Part shown: positions 25,424 to 33,129 of the stretch, in pieces
Layout of the letters: each line of letters starts with the position of its first letter
Position numbering within the stretch: position 1 is the first letter of the stretch
Assembly: GCA_028532855.1 (NCBI GenBank)
Contig: JAQQAL010000049.1
Span: forward strand, 1-56,498
Direction of reading: 5' to 3'
DNA: 56,498 nt
Source of the DNA: Candidatus Thalassospirochaeta sargassi
GTDB taxonomy: Bacteria > Spirochaetota > Spirochaetia > UBA9216
The notes under the pieces: generated by a model
Seen by the model: the letters and a program-made list of their open reading frames with translations, nothing else
Told to the model about the DNA's origin: nothing
The model's database searches: none
Position numbers and translations under genes: made by a program

Positions 25424-26676
25424 TCAGGCTTTTTCCCTGGTTACTAAGGCGATTCATCTTTGCCTTTGCAATTCTCGTTGCAGTTCAGTTAATTCTCTAC
25501 TTTTCCGGATTGAATCTGATTCTCTCGGGTTATGAGGATGATATGCTCGAGAGGTATGAGTCAGCTGCAGTTAAGGTTCTTACAGGGAATGAATCCGGTG
25601 TTGAACTGGAGCTTCCCGGAACCGGCTCATTCTTTGTTTTCACTGAGGATAGAACCCTTGTTTTTACAAATAAGGGCAAGGGACGGTCAATATCAGAAAG
25701 TGATCTGCGCCCGGTATATTTAAATGATAGTATTGTCGGCTATTTTCATGCTGGAGAGCTCGGCTTCACTGATAATCAGGCCAACCGTGTTTTTCTTTCT
25801 TCTATTATTATACTTGGAGTTTTTTCAGCCGTTTTATCTATTGTAATTGGTTTGATTGCAGCCCTGTACAGTTCAAGAAAAATAGCCGGGCCTATCAGCC
25901 TCCTACGCAGCGATATACATGATATACGCTCAATGAAGGTTGTCGATTCGAGAGAATTCGCAATAAGCGAACTTCGTGTAATGTCGCAGGATGTTTCCAA
26001 TGCTTCAAAGACACTGTCAAGTCAGGAGGAATATAAGAGACAGTGGCTGCGTGATCTTGCTCATGACCTACGCACCCCGCTCAGCGGACTTAAATCCCAG
26101 CTTGAAGCAATGGCTGACGGGGTTCTTGAGCCTACGGCTGAACGATTCCGGCGCCACCTGCTTGAAATCGAAAGGCTTGAAAATTTAGCCTCATCAATAG
26201 GTGAACTTACCTCGGTAGAATCGAAAGAGAATATAGAGAAAACTGAAATTGACGCCCGCAGCTTTGCAGAACGCCTGGTCTCGCCGTTTGAACAGGAAGC
26301 TGTAGACAAAGGTATCAGAATTGAAACCCGGATTGATGAAGGTAGAATTTTTGTTGATGAACAGTTGCTGCTCAGAGCCCTGGGTAATATTCTGTCCAAT
26401 GCCGTGAAATATATAGATGACGGGGACTGCATCAGGCTTGATTTAGCAATCAACCCAGGATTTCTGCATATTGAGATAACAAACAACGGACCAAATATTC
26501 CTGAAAAGCAGCAGGAACTTATCTTTACACGTCTTTACCGCGGAGAATCCGGGCGTACAAGCCCGGGCAGCGGATTGGGTCTATCAATTACCCGAGAAAT
26601 TATTAAACTTCACGGTGGAGCGATTCATATCAATAATCTTACCCCCCGCGGTGTCTGTTTTGTTATAAATATATAG
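25420..26676 (+). CDS. sensor histidine kinase (first system)
   Basis: A 418-residue kinase with two membrane helices (~10-32 and ~125-148) enclosing a short ~90-residue sensor region. The phospho-acceptor His is in DLAHDLRTPLSGLK. The ATPase domain shows the N-box LGNILSNAVKY, a G1-like NNGPNIP, the F-box region IFTRLYRGES and the G2-box GSGLGLSI. It starts inside the regulator stop codon (ATGA). The small periplasmic domain and the upstream Fe-S and DUF2202 genes suggest that it senses a redox or metal signal (inference). Confidence 0.92.
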   Translation: MIRLFPWLLRRFIFAFAILVAVQLILYFSGLNLILSGYEDDMLERYESAAVKVLTGNESGVELELPGTGSFFVFTEDRTLVFTNKGKGRSISESDLRPVYLNDSIVGYFHAGELGFTDNQANRVFLSSIIILGVFSAVLSIVIGLIAALYSSRKIAGPISLLRSDIHDIRSMKVVDSREFAISELRVMSQDVSNASKTLSSQEEYKRQWLRDLAHDLRTPLSGLKSQLEAMADGVLEPTAERFRRHLLEIERLENLASSIGELTSVESKENIEKTEIDARSFAERLVSPFEQEAVDKGIRIETRIDEGRIFVDEQLLLRALGNILSNAVKYIDDGDCIRLDLAINPGFLHIEITNNGPNIPEKQQELIFTRLYRGESGRTSPGSGLGLSITREIIKLHGGAIHINNLTPRGVCFVINI

Positions 26677-26863
26677 ACTTATCATTATATAATAGCCCGA
26701 ATTCCTATGACATTGGTTACATCGCCGCGAATTTTATTTGTGGAGAAGATTATGGCAATAAACGACTATAACGAAATAATCTCGGGAGCTTGACATTGAT
26801 TTGTCCAGATCAATATCAGCAATCTGTCCGCTGATTTATACGGTTTCTGACCGATAATATAAT
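26677..26863 (+). promoter_or_regulatory. gap before the cyclase gene with a 13-codon open frame
   Basis: The 187-bp gap contains a short frame MAINDYNEIISGA at 26752-26793, with TGGAGAAG upstream as a plausible ribosome site. TTGACA occurs at 26790-26795 without a convincing -10. The peptide could be a leader or chance. No terminator with a T-run is evident after the kinase gene, so read-through into the cyclase is possible. Confidence 0.3.
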
Positions 26864-28345
26864 GTGGAGCAGTCTAATTTTTTAAATGACAGCACAAATG
26901 AATCCCGTCTCTTACTTGAGCTTTATGGAAAGATCATCGATGGTGAGTTGACGACTTTTGAATCGCTTAAAAAGGCAGTTTCCAGATACAAGGTGACTAA
27001 TGATCTTCGCAGATGCCTATTCCGGGCCTTTGAACTGCAGCGAAAGTTGTATTGGGGCTTTTTCCGTGATTTAACTCCCAAGGCTTATCCTCTTCTGTGG
27101 CAGGAAATAGTTATAGTTGATAGTCAGTTCCGTTTCGGGGGGGACCTGAAAAGGCTCATGTCCATTCCCGATATCTACCTCGGGCTGCTTGATATCCACG
27201 GTTACACAAGGTACTGCAACGATAAAAAGCGTAATATGTCGATGATTGATCTTCTTGATCGAATGATCTATGAAGATGTGGATGCTATTTGTGCGGAAAA
27301 CGGGGTTATAAGCAAGAGGGCTCAGGGGGATGAAATTCTTGTCCTTGGAGCCTCAGCGGCGAATGTACTTAAATCCGTACTGCAGATAATGAATTACTTC
27401 AATACCCAGGGGCGCTCGTTTCGAAACACCGTATTAAGCAGAAAGCTTCCGGGGACTGTATTGCCGAAGTTCCAGATCTCAGCCGGTATTGCCGGCGGTC
27501 AGAAGTTTACCCCGCTTGTTATAACCCGGGATGGTGATATCTCCGGTGACATTGTAAATACTGCCGCGCGTCTGCAGGCCAAGGCAAATAAAATCAGCCC
27601 TGACAAAAACAGGATAATGATTACAAGCCATGTATATCAAAAGCTGAGAGCTGCAGAAGCTGAGAAGCCTGATGAAGAGTTTGCATCGATAGATTATTTC
27701 AATATGGGAACGATTGAGTTCAAGGGTGTCAGCCAGAATGTTTATGATATTGTTTTCCTGCCGGAAGAAAAAGACAGACTCAACCTGCGGGAGCAGATGG
27801 AGGTTCTGTATACAAGCCTGGAGAAACGACGATGGAAAACGAAGATTTTCAAAGACGCTCTTGATACGACAACGAAGCTTCTATCCAATCAGCTTTCAAA
27901 AGGCTGTAAAGATACAGCGGCCGGAAGAAGGCTCGAGAACAGTTATAGGGAAACCCTGGAGCTGCTGAAAAAGACCTATACACTTTTTAACAGCATGTAT
28001 TATGAGGCGGCTATCAGTTCATTCTCACGTATAATCGACAGCCTTTCAGGGCTTGGGAATCTGGACAGGATTGTGATTGAATACCTTGAACTTGTTAAAC
28101 GAAACTACCTCGTTCTGAATGACCGATATTCCGGGGTTCTGGATGAGGAGGTTGTCGTCCGTCTGAATGAGGTGTGCAGTCCTCAGGAAAAAGAGAATTA
28201 TCTGCTGCTTAAAAAGCACAGAGCAATGTATGACAAGCTCCGTTCATCCACCAGGTTGAAACTCAAGAGCCGCAAAACGACCTGGCATAGAATTACTGAT
28301 GAGATTGGCGAAGAGCTCAACATCAACCTTCAATCGTTCAAATAA
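26864..28345 (+). CDS. class III adenylate/guanylate cyclase-like protein
   Basis: A 493-residue soluble protein with a central class III nucleotide cyclase domain (residues ~103-300). Metal-binding Asp110 lies in GLLDIHGYTRY and Asp156 in RAQGDEILVLG. The transition-state Asn/Arg pair is in GDISGDIVNTAARLQ, and EFKGVSQNVYDIVF closes the fold. The N-terminal ~100 and C-terminal ~190 residues are helical, with no membrane segment, and I do not recognise them as named domains. GTG 26864 is the likely start. The key residues look intact, so cAMP or cGMP synthesis is plausible. The gene lies between two two-component systems and converges on the second kinase gene with an 8-bp overlap. Confidence 0.8.
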   Translation: MEQSNFLNDSTNESRLLLELYGKIIDGELTTFESLKKAVSRYKVTNDLRRCLFRAFELQRKLYWGFFRDLTPKAYPLLWQEIVIVDSQFRFGGDLKRLMSIPDIYLGLLDIHGYTRYCNDKKRNMSMIDLLDRMIYEDVDAICAENGVISKRAQGDEILVLGASAANVLKSVLQIMNYFNTQGRSFRNTVLSRKLPGTVLPKFQISAGIAGGQKFTPLVITRDGDISGDIVNTAARLQAKANKISPDKNRIMITSHVYQKLRAAEAEKPDEEFASIDYFNMGTIEFKGVSQNVYDIVFLPEEKDRLNLREQMEVLYTSLEKRRWKTKIFKDALDTTTKLLSNQLSKGCKDTAAGRRLENSYRETLELLKKTYTLFNSMYYEAAISSFSRIIDSLSGLGNLDRIVIEYLELVKRNYLVLNDRYSGVLDEEVVVRLNEVCSPQEKENYLLLKKHRAMYDKLRSSTRLKLKSRKTTWHRITDEIGEELNINLQSFK

Positions 28346-29795
28346 CATTGATATTCTTCGCAGTCTCTGAATAGGTTAGAGGCAGCTCAACCGTGAACCG
28401 GACCAAACCCTGTTGCGTATTTTGTGCCGACAGATGTCCATCATTCTTTTCAACAATAGTCTTTGATATTGCAAGTCCCAGCCCGTTACCGGTGTACCCT
28501 GATTTCTTGCTGCGGTAGAGTCGGTCGAAGATAAGCGGAAGATCCGCTTCATCAATCCTTCCCTCATTTTCAAAATCAATGATGAATATTTCCCTCTGGT
28601 CAATCATTCGGTAAGATGTTCGCAGTGAGATTGTGATACTGCTGTTTTCAGGCGCATTATTAAGAGCGTTTGCAGTAAGGTTGTTTAAAACCCGCATTAA
28701 GCCCAGTTTGTCTGTTTCAACGGAAAGAGGCTCGCTGATTTTATTAAAGAAGAGCTTCTGGCCCTTTTTTTCAGCCTGGAGAACGAATCTTTCCGTTGTT
28801 TCTGCTATCAGCTTTTTCAAATCAAAGACTTCAATGTCAGGTATATAGTCTTCCGAGCTAAACTTTGTATACTTAGAAAGCTCCGCTATTATTTCTTCAA
28901 TTCTGCCGAATTCAGATGATAAGAGTGTAATGCGTTCATCGTCTACCTGCAGCACACCGTCACGAACAGCCTCAAACTGAATACCGAGGGCTGCAACCGG
29001 GGTTTTCAGGTCATGTACAATGTCCTGCAGCTTGCGAAGCTGTGCCTGTTCGTTATGTTTCAGCTGCCGCTGCAGATCTTCAGCCGCTGCAGCAGTAGAA
29101 CGTATTTCCTCTGTCTGGCCATATTTGAAATTGATATCACGTGACCCGGCGGCAAGCTGTGAAAGCTGTTTTGCAAGGACTCTGGAATTTTTACTGAGAG
29201 ATTTTGATATGAAGATTGAAACGATAAATGAAATTATTGTAGCGGAAATTACGCCTACCAAAAAGAATATGGAAATTATCTGATCAAAAAAAGTCGCGTA
29301 TTTTATCCCCATTAAAGGAAATGATTTAATCCTAATCGATCCTAGAAGTTTGCCGTCGGTTCCGGTGATTTCATTATTTTGCTCCGTTCTGTCACCTTTT
29401 ATAAAATGACTTATTTCTGAAGTCCACCGTAGCAATTGGAAATGAAATATCGTATTATCGGGCTGATCCATTGAATCAACAATATCTATGTCATAGATAG
29501 ACTCACCGGTATTAGAGAATAAAGTTACGTTGCGCAGCCTTCCCCTATGACTTTCGAGAGCTTTATCGGATATTTCTTTAAGTTGGTAATCGCTCAATTC
29601 AGCCAAGTTTTCTAATTCTGGATATGTGTGGTTGAGCTCTCGATTAATTGCGGCTGCTATATCAATCGATAATCCTCCTTCCCAGCTGAGAGTCATTTGG
29701 AATATACCAATAACCAGGCTGGCGCTCATAAGTATTATGACTAGAATATTTACCGATATAAGGGAAACTGCAATGCTTGCTCTGATACTCTTCAT
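28338..29795 (-). CDS. sensor histidine kinase (second system)
   Basis: A 485-residue kinase with membrane helices at ~8-35 and ~170-195 enclosing a ~130-residue extracytoplasmic sensor. A HAMP-like linker follows, then the phospho-acceptor region DIVHDLKTPVAALG. The ATPase domain carries VLNNLTANALNNAPE (N-box), FENEGRI (G1-like) and GNGLGLAIS (G2). ATG 29795 (MKSIRASIAV) is preferred to an ATG at 29876 because it gives a normal signal-anchor start. It is divergent from its probable partner regulator at 29949, across a region with four 11-bp-spaced repeats. Confidence 0.9.
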   Translation of the reverse strand: MKSIRASIAVSLISVNILVIILMSASLVIGIFQMTLSWEGGLSIDIAAAINRELNHTYPELENLAELSDYQLKEISDKALESHRGRLRNVTLFSNTGESIYDIDIVDSMDQPDNTIFHFQLLRWTSEISHFIKGDRTEQNNEITGTDGKLLGSIRIKSFPLMGIKYATFFDQIISIFFLVGVISATIISFIVSIFISKSLSKNSRVLAKQLSQLAAGSRDINFKYGQTEEIRSTAAAAEDLQRQLKHNEQAQLRKLQDIVHDLKTPVAALGIQFEAVRDGVLQVDDERITLLSSEFGRIEEIIAELSKYTKFSSEDYIPDIEVFDLKKLIAETTERFVLQAEKKGQKLFFNKISEPLSVETDKLGLMRVLNNLTANALNNAPENSSITISLRTSYRMIDQREIFIIDFENEGRIDEADLPLIFDRLYRSKKSGYTGNGLGLAISKTIVEKNDGHLSAQNTQQGLVRFTVELPLTYSETAKNINVI

Positions 29796-29859
29796 GCTTA
29801 TCAATACTACCCGCAGAATAGATAAGATCAATAAACAATAGTACCAGACTGCTTCAGTT

Positions 29860-29898
29860 TTACATAGTTTACACATAGATTACACATACTTAACACAT
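29860..29898. promoter_or_regulatory. four 11-bp-spaced ACACAT repeats in the kinase/regulator intergenic region
   Basis: TTACAT, ACACAT, ACACAT and ACACAT begin at 29860, 29871, 29882 and 29893, exactly 11 bp apart. This direct-repeat geometry is typical of OmpR/PhoB-type regulators. Similar repeats precede the genes at 30765, 31975 and 33130, so the site is a candidate for binding by the regulator encoded at 29949 and for its autoregulation. Confidence 0.65.
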
Positions 29899-29948
29899 TA
29901 AAATCCGAAGTTAAATATAATCAATTATCTTTTATGGAAGGTGTGAAC

Positions 29949-30647
29949 ATGCAGACAGTAGCAATAGTTGAAGATAACAAGGCAATAAGGGAGGCTGTAA
30001 CAGCCTACCTTAAACTCGATGATTTCAATGTTGTCGGGTTTGAATCCTGCAGCGGTGTTGTCGATTATATGAGAAATAACACTGTCGATTTGACGCTTAT
30101 GGACATCACTCTACCGGACGGCGACGGTTTTCTGCTGGTAAAGGAGATAAGAGGCTTCTCTGATATGCCAATAATTTTTCTGACATCAAGGGCGGAAGAA
30201 TCCGACCGCATCCTTGGTTTTGAACTTGGGGGAGACGACTATGTTCAAAAGCCGTTTTCTCATAAGGAGCTTATTCTCAGGATAAAGGCTGTGCTGAGGC
30301 GAAGAGGCGGGGGGGCTCTTGAAGAATCCGCAGATGACTTTCAGTGCTGGCAGTCGGGCGACAGCATAATTCAGCTTGATATACCAGGGCATAAATTCAT
30401 GCTTGACGGTGAATCTGTTAAATTCACTTCAACGGAGTGGAAAATAATAACTTATCTGATATCAAATGCCCATGTAGTTTTATCTCGTGAACAGATCCTT
30501 GACCATTCACTTGAATACAGTTTTGAAGGATACGACAGGATAGTCGATACCCATATAAAAAACATCAGAGCCAAGCTTGGAAATGAGGAATGGATTGAAA
30601 CTGTCCGGGGATACGGGTACAGCTTTAGCGGCAGTAGCTGCAGCTGA
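29949..30647 (+). CDS. OmpR family response regulator (second system)
   Basis: A 232-residue receiver plus winged-helix regulator. Asp52 in LMDITLPDGDG is the acceptor, with VEDNK forming the acidic pocket and Lys in VQKPFS. The DNA-binding domain has FTSTEWKIITYL and RIVDTHIKNIRAKL, ending ETVRGYGYSF. ATG 29949 is preferred over 29934 because GGAAGGTG is then correctly spaced. It is clearly paralogous to the first regulator (shared LPDGDGFL, ESDRI, VDTHIKNIR). The CACA-type repeats around its own promoter and the next genes define its probable regulon. Confidence 0.92.
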   Translation: MQTVAIVEDNKAIREAVTAYLKLDDFNVVGFESCSGVVDYMRNNTVDLTLMDITLPDGDGFLLVKEIRGFSDMPIIFLTSRAEESDRILGFELGGDDYVQKPFSHKELILRIKAVLRRRGGGALEESADDFQCWQSGDSIIQLDIPGHKFMLDGESVKFTSTEWKIITYLISNAHVVLSREQILDHSLEYSFEGYDRIVDTHIKNIRAKLGNEEWIETVRGYGYSFSGSSCS

Positions 30648-30683
30648 GCAGCACTGATAATCTCCATTAAAAAAACAAGTACA

Positions 30684-30736
30684 CCACACAAAATTCACAT
30701 ATACTCCACACATAGCGGGACCATCCTTTTTATAAA
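30684..30736 (+). promoter_or_regulatory. response-regulator box and promoter of the porin-like gene
   Basis: CCACACA, TCACATA and CCACACA begin at 30684, 30695 and 30706, 11 bp apart. A -10 TATAAA at 30731-30736 follows, so the last repeat occupies the -35 position. This matches activation by an OmpR/PhoB-type regulator lacking a proper -35. Confidence 0.6.
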
Positions 30737-30764
30737 TTAATTTTACTTAAGGAGAAAATTAGGT

Positions 30765-31775
30765 ATGAAAAAATCTTTGATTGTACTTGCAGTGCTGCTG
30801 CTTGTCGGAGGATTTGTTTTTGCAGAGGCTGGCGTAAGCGGAGAATTTACACTAGGCGCATCCGATGTTTTTACTACTGATGCATCAACTTCCGTAATTA
30901 ATGCTGAGATTAACATCACTGCGGATGTTGACGAGTATACCTCTGTTGCAGTTGAGCTTGATTCAGAAGGTGATGACTGGACTGACCAGAATGTCGCGCT
31001 GGATGACTTTAGATTGTCGTCAAACATTCTTGGTGCGCTGGGCGTTGAAGAAGTAAGTCTCGATTTGACTGTAGGCCTTTTCACTTCATATTTCAGTAAC
31101 TGGAACTATGTTTCAAGAAGCGGTGAAGAATTTTACTATTCAACTGCTTCCGGTGTGATTTTCACATCTGCCGAGACCACTGATCTGGCTTTTTCTCTTG
31201 ATCTTGGATACAAGGGTTATGACGTAATGTATTGGATGGATATGTATGCTTCTGAAATGGCAGCGGCAATTTCCGGTACACCTGTTGAAGGGGCAAACTT
31301 TCTTGTTGGTTACGCCGCATCAATTGCGGATATGACTGCAGGTGGAATCTGGGTTGAAGGTGGCTATGAATTTGAGGCAGGGCCTGCAAGTCTCTTGATT
31401 CCGGCCTCTTTTGTTTATGATCTCGCCAGTGAGTCATACGGATGGAGTTCAGGTATTGCAGTTGATGTTGATGCTTATCATTTTTCAACAGCCGTCGGCG
31501 GCAGTACAGATAAATCAGCATTTGCCGATTGTCTTATTGAGTTGAGCACCTCAGTTGTTGAGAATGCGGATATTTATGTTATTGCAGATATGGATTTCTC
31601 TGCTGACTCAGCATTCCAGTCAGTTGACCTCGGCGGTATGTATAACTTTGGCGCATTTGGTCTTGGTGCAGGATATGTGCTTGCTTCAGCGGACGATGTT
31701 GAAACAATCATCCTAAGCGATTCTTCCTCCATGAACGGCAGCGGTATTTACCTCTGTGCAGATGTGGATTTCTAA
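30765..31775 (+). CDS. outer membrane beta-barrel (porin-like) protein
   Basis: A 336-residue exported protein with a signal peptide (MKKSLIVLAVLLLVGGFVFA) followed by alternating polar and nonpolar strands rich in Gly, Ser, Asp and Tyr. It ends in Phe (CADVDF), the C-terminal signal expected for BAM-inserted barrels. No named family was recognised, but the pattern is common among spirochaete surface proteins. GGAG lies before ATG 30765. Promoter repeats put it under the adjacent two-component system, and a strong terminator follows. Confidence 0.75.
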   Translation: MKKSLIVLAVLLLVGGFVFAEAGVSGEFTLGASDVFTTDASTSVINAEINITADVDEYTSVAVELDSEGDDWTDQNVALDDFRLSSNILGALGVEEVSLDLTVGLFTSYFSNWNYVSRSGEEFYYSTASGVIFTSAETTDLAFSLDLGYKGYDVMYWMDMYASEMAAAISGTPVEGANFLVGYAASIADMTAGGIWVEGGYEFEAGPASLLIPASFVYDLASESYGWSSGIAVDVDAYHFSTAVGGSTDKSAFADCLIELSTSVVENADIYVIADMDFSADSAFQSVDLGGMYNFGAFGLGAGYVLASADDVETIILSDSSSMNGSGIYLCADVDF

Positions 31776-31814
31776 GTAACCTCTCCATTGCGTTTTTACG
31801 GATGGATTTTAGGG

Positions 31815-31843
31815 CGGAAACTCCGGTTTCCGTCTTTTTTTTT
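31815..31843 (+). terminator. intrinsic terminator after the porin-like gene
   Basis: CGGAAAC (31815-31821) pairs with GTTTCCG (31826-31832) around a TCCG loop, and a run of nine Ts follows at 31835-31843. It lies about 40 bp after the stop codon. Confidence 0.9.
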
Positions 31844-31849
31844 GCTCTT

Positions 31850-31946
31850 TCACACCCGAACCACACAGTCCTTCATAAAACCCCGACAATACTCCGCCCA
31901 ATTTACATTTTTGTTTCATTTTTACTACACAGACAAGCTTTAGATT
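31850..31946 (+). promoter_or_regulatory. two response-regulator repeat groups and promoter of the secreted-protein gene
   Basis: A distal group TCACACC, CCACACA, TTCATAA begins at 31850, 31861 and 31872. A proximal group TTACATT, TTTCATT, CTACACA begins at 31903, 31914 and 31925. Both have exact 11-bp spacing. A -10-like TAGATT at 31941-31946 lies just after the proximal group, so the repeats again stand in for a -35. Confidence 0.5.
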
Positions 31947-31974
31947 ATGTTCATAAACATTAAGGAGTTTCGAA

Positions 31975-32811
31975 ATGAGAAACAAGAGAAGTCTTATATT
32001 ATTGGCAACCTGCCTTATAACAATTGTCGGCGCACTACCAATCTTCGCAATGGGCAGCAGCGAAGGCATCAATGGAGAAAACGCCCTGTGGTACCAGGCT
32101 GAAGAGATTGTTGAAAACAGCGCCTCTGTGCTGCCTGCAGAGAAAACCCTTGTATGGTCCGAACTAAGCCCATCAGGCGATGTTATCAGTGAAGATTCGG
32201 TAACCTTTTTTTACAGCGAGGCTGAAGAGGAAGTCCTGATTTCCGAGCTTGGTGAAAAAGGCAAATATGTAGACGGCTATGAGATTCAGGTTGATATTGC
32301 CGGCGACTATGATACATTTGTAAAACGAAGCCTTGTAAACGACGGCCTTCTTTGGACCCCCTTTGACGATGATGTTGATGCTGAGGACGTAACTGTAGCA
32401 AACACTGGCAGGGTAGAGCTTGTAAACGGTACCGAATGTTCAGTATTCGACTACACCCTGTACAGAGATGCTGCACAGTACGGTTACGACTTCGAAGAGA
32501 CTGTAAGGGATAGCAGAGACCTTATTGCAGACTACGAAGATCCTGAAAGCAATTCAACAATAGTTGTAAAAGGGCTTGCCTGGATTGACGGAAATGGGGT
32601 TCTTCGCCAGCTTGTATCAAATGTAGATTATGATGGAGTGACATACACTGAAACTATTAAATATGAGTTTGATGGAAGCACACTGTACCCTACTGCCTCT
32701 ACCATCGAAGGTGTTATTGATAGGACTGTAGACGACATTATAATTGAATCTAACTTCAGAGCCGAGGAAACAATGTTCGGCTATTGGACTGCGACAGATT
32801 TCTACAGATAA
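31975..32811 (+). CDS. secreted protein of unknown function
   Basis: A 278-residue protein with a signal peptide ending IFAMGSSEG, the common spirochaete processing region. The mature part is acidic and rich in beta strands, with paired-strand segments such as EKTLVWSELSPSGDVISE and KGLAWIDGNGVLRQLV. It resembles in outline the lipid-carrying LolA/LolB-like or outer-membrane lipoprotein-sorting fold, but I cannot assign it. ATG 31975 has AAGGAG upstream. Its promoter carries the same 11-bp repeats as its neighbours, suggesting an envelope role under the second two-component system. Confidence 0.6.
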   Translation: MRNKRSLILLATCLITIVGALPIFAMGSSEGINGENALWYQAEEIVENSASVLPAEKTLVWSELSPSGDVISEDSVTFFYSEAEEEVLISELGEKGKYVDGYEIQVDIAGDYDTFVKRSLVNDGLLWTPFDDDVDAEDVTVANTGRVELVNGTECSVFDYTLYRDAAQYGYDFEETVRDSRDLIADYEDPESNSTIVVKGLAWIDGNGVLRQLVSNVDYDGVTYTETIKYEFDGSTLYPTASTIEGVIDRTVDDIIIESNFRAEETMFGYWTATDFYR

Positions 32812-32840
32812 TTCGAAGGTAGAGTATGTATAAAAAAAAG

Positions 32841-32889
32841 AGGCCGGTTTGTTAGAGAGGGGTATTCCTGAATCACAACCGGCCTTTTT
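32841..32889 (+). terminator. intrinsic terminator after the secreted-protein gene
   Basis: AGGCCGGTT (32841-32849) pairs perfectly with AACCGGCCT (32877-32885), followed by T residues to 32889. The upstream A-run could pair with the T-run and make it bidirectional. The loop is 27 nt. Confidence 0.88.
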
Positions 32890-32921
32890 GGGATTTAATA
32901 ATCACCCAAACTACAGATAAA

Positions 32922-32981
32922 CGACAATTATTCCACATATAATCCACACATTTGAAAACTAATCTATTCATACTTCATATT
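32922..32981 (+). promoter_or_regulatory. response-regulator box and promoter of the diguanylate cyclase unit
   Basis: CGACAAT, CCACATA and CCACACA begin at 32922, 32933 and 32944, 11 bp apart. TTGAAA at 32952-32957 follows directly, with CATATT at 32976-32981 as a weak -10. The repeats abut the -35, as in class II activation. Confidence 0.5.
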
Positions 32982-32989
32982 AATTCGGT

Positions 32990-33067
32990 CCGGTTTCCTA
33001 ACAACAAAACCGGGCAGTTTCCTCCCGGAAGGCAGTTTTAGACAAGTTCTGCTTTTCGGGATTTTTT
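32990..33067 (+). promoter_or_regulatory. attenuator-like leader (or small RNA) before the diguanylate cyclase gene
   Basis: Three mutually exclusive hairpins can be drawn. The first is CCGGTTT (32990-32996) with AAACCGG (33007-33013). An alternative pairs CCGGG (33010-33014) with CCCGG (33024-33028). The terminator pairs CCCGGAAGGCAG (33024-33035) with CTGCTTTTCGGG (33049-33060), two G-U pairs, then six Ts at 33062-33067. The alternative hairpin would break both others. The terminator lies 63 bp before the start codon, downstream of a separate promoter. It may control read-through into the gene or end a ~85-nt small RNA. Confidence 0.6.
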
Positions 33068-33129
33068 ATACTTTTTTATACCACCACAGGCGCTTATATA
33101 GTAAAATAATTACAGGTGGATATTTTAAG

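Noticed and set aside
26061-26486. Minus-strand frame opposite the first histidine kinase
   Set aside because: Ser-rich antisense translation without a start signal.
29860-29898. Short CRISPR-like array of ACACAT repeats
   Set aside because: The units are 11 bp without spacers and lie in a promoter; no cas genes are present.
32990-33067. c-di-GMP riboswitch before the GGDEF gene
   Set aside because: The conserved GEMM-I or class II sequence blocks are not seen; only generic hairpins are present.
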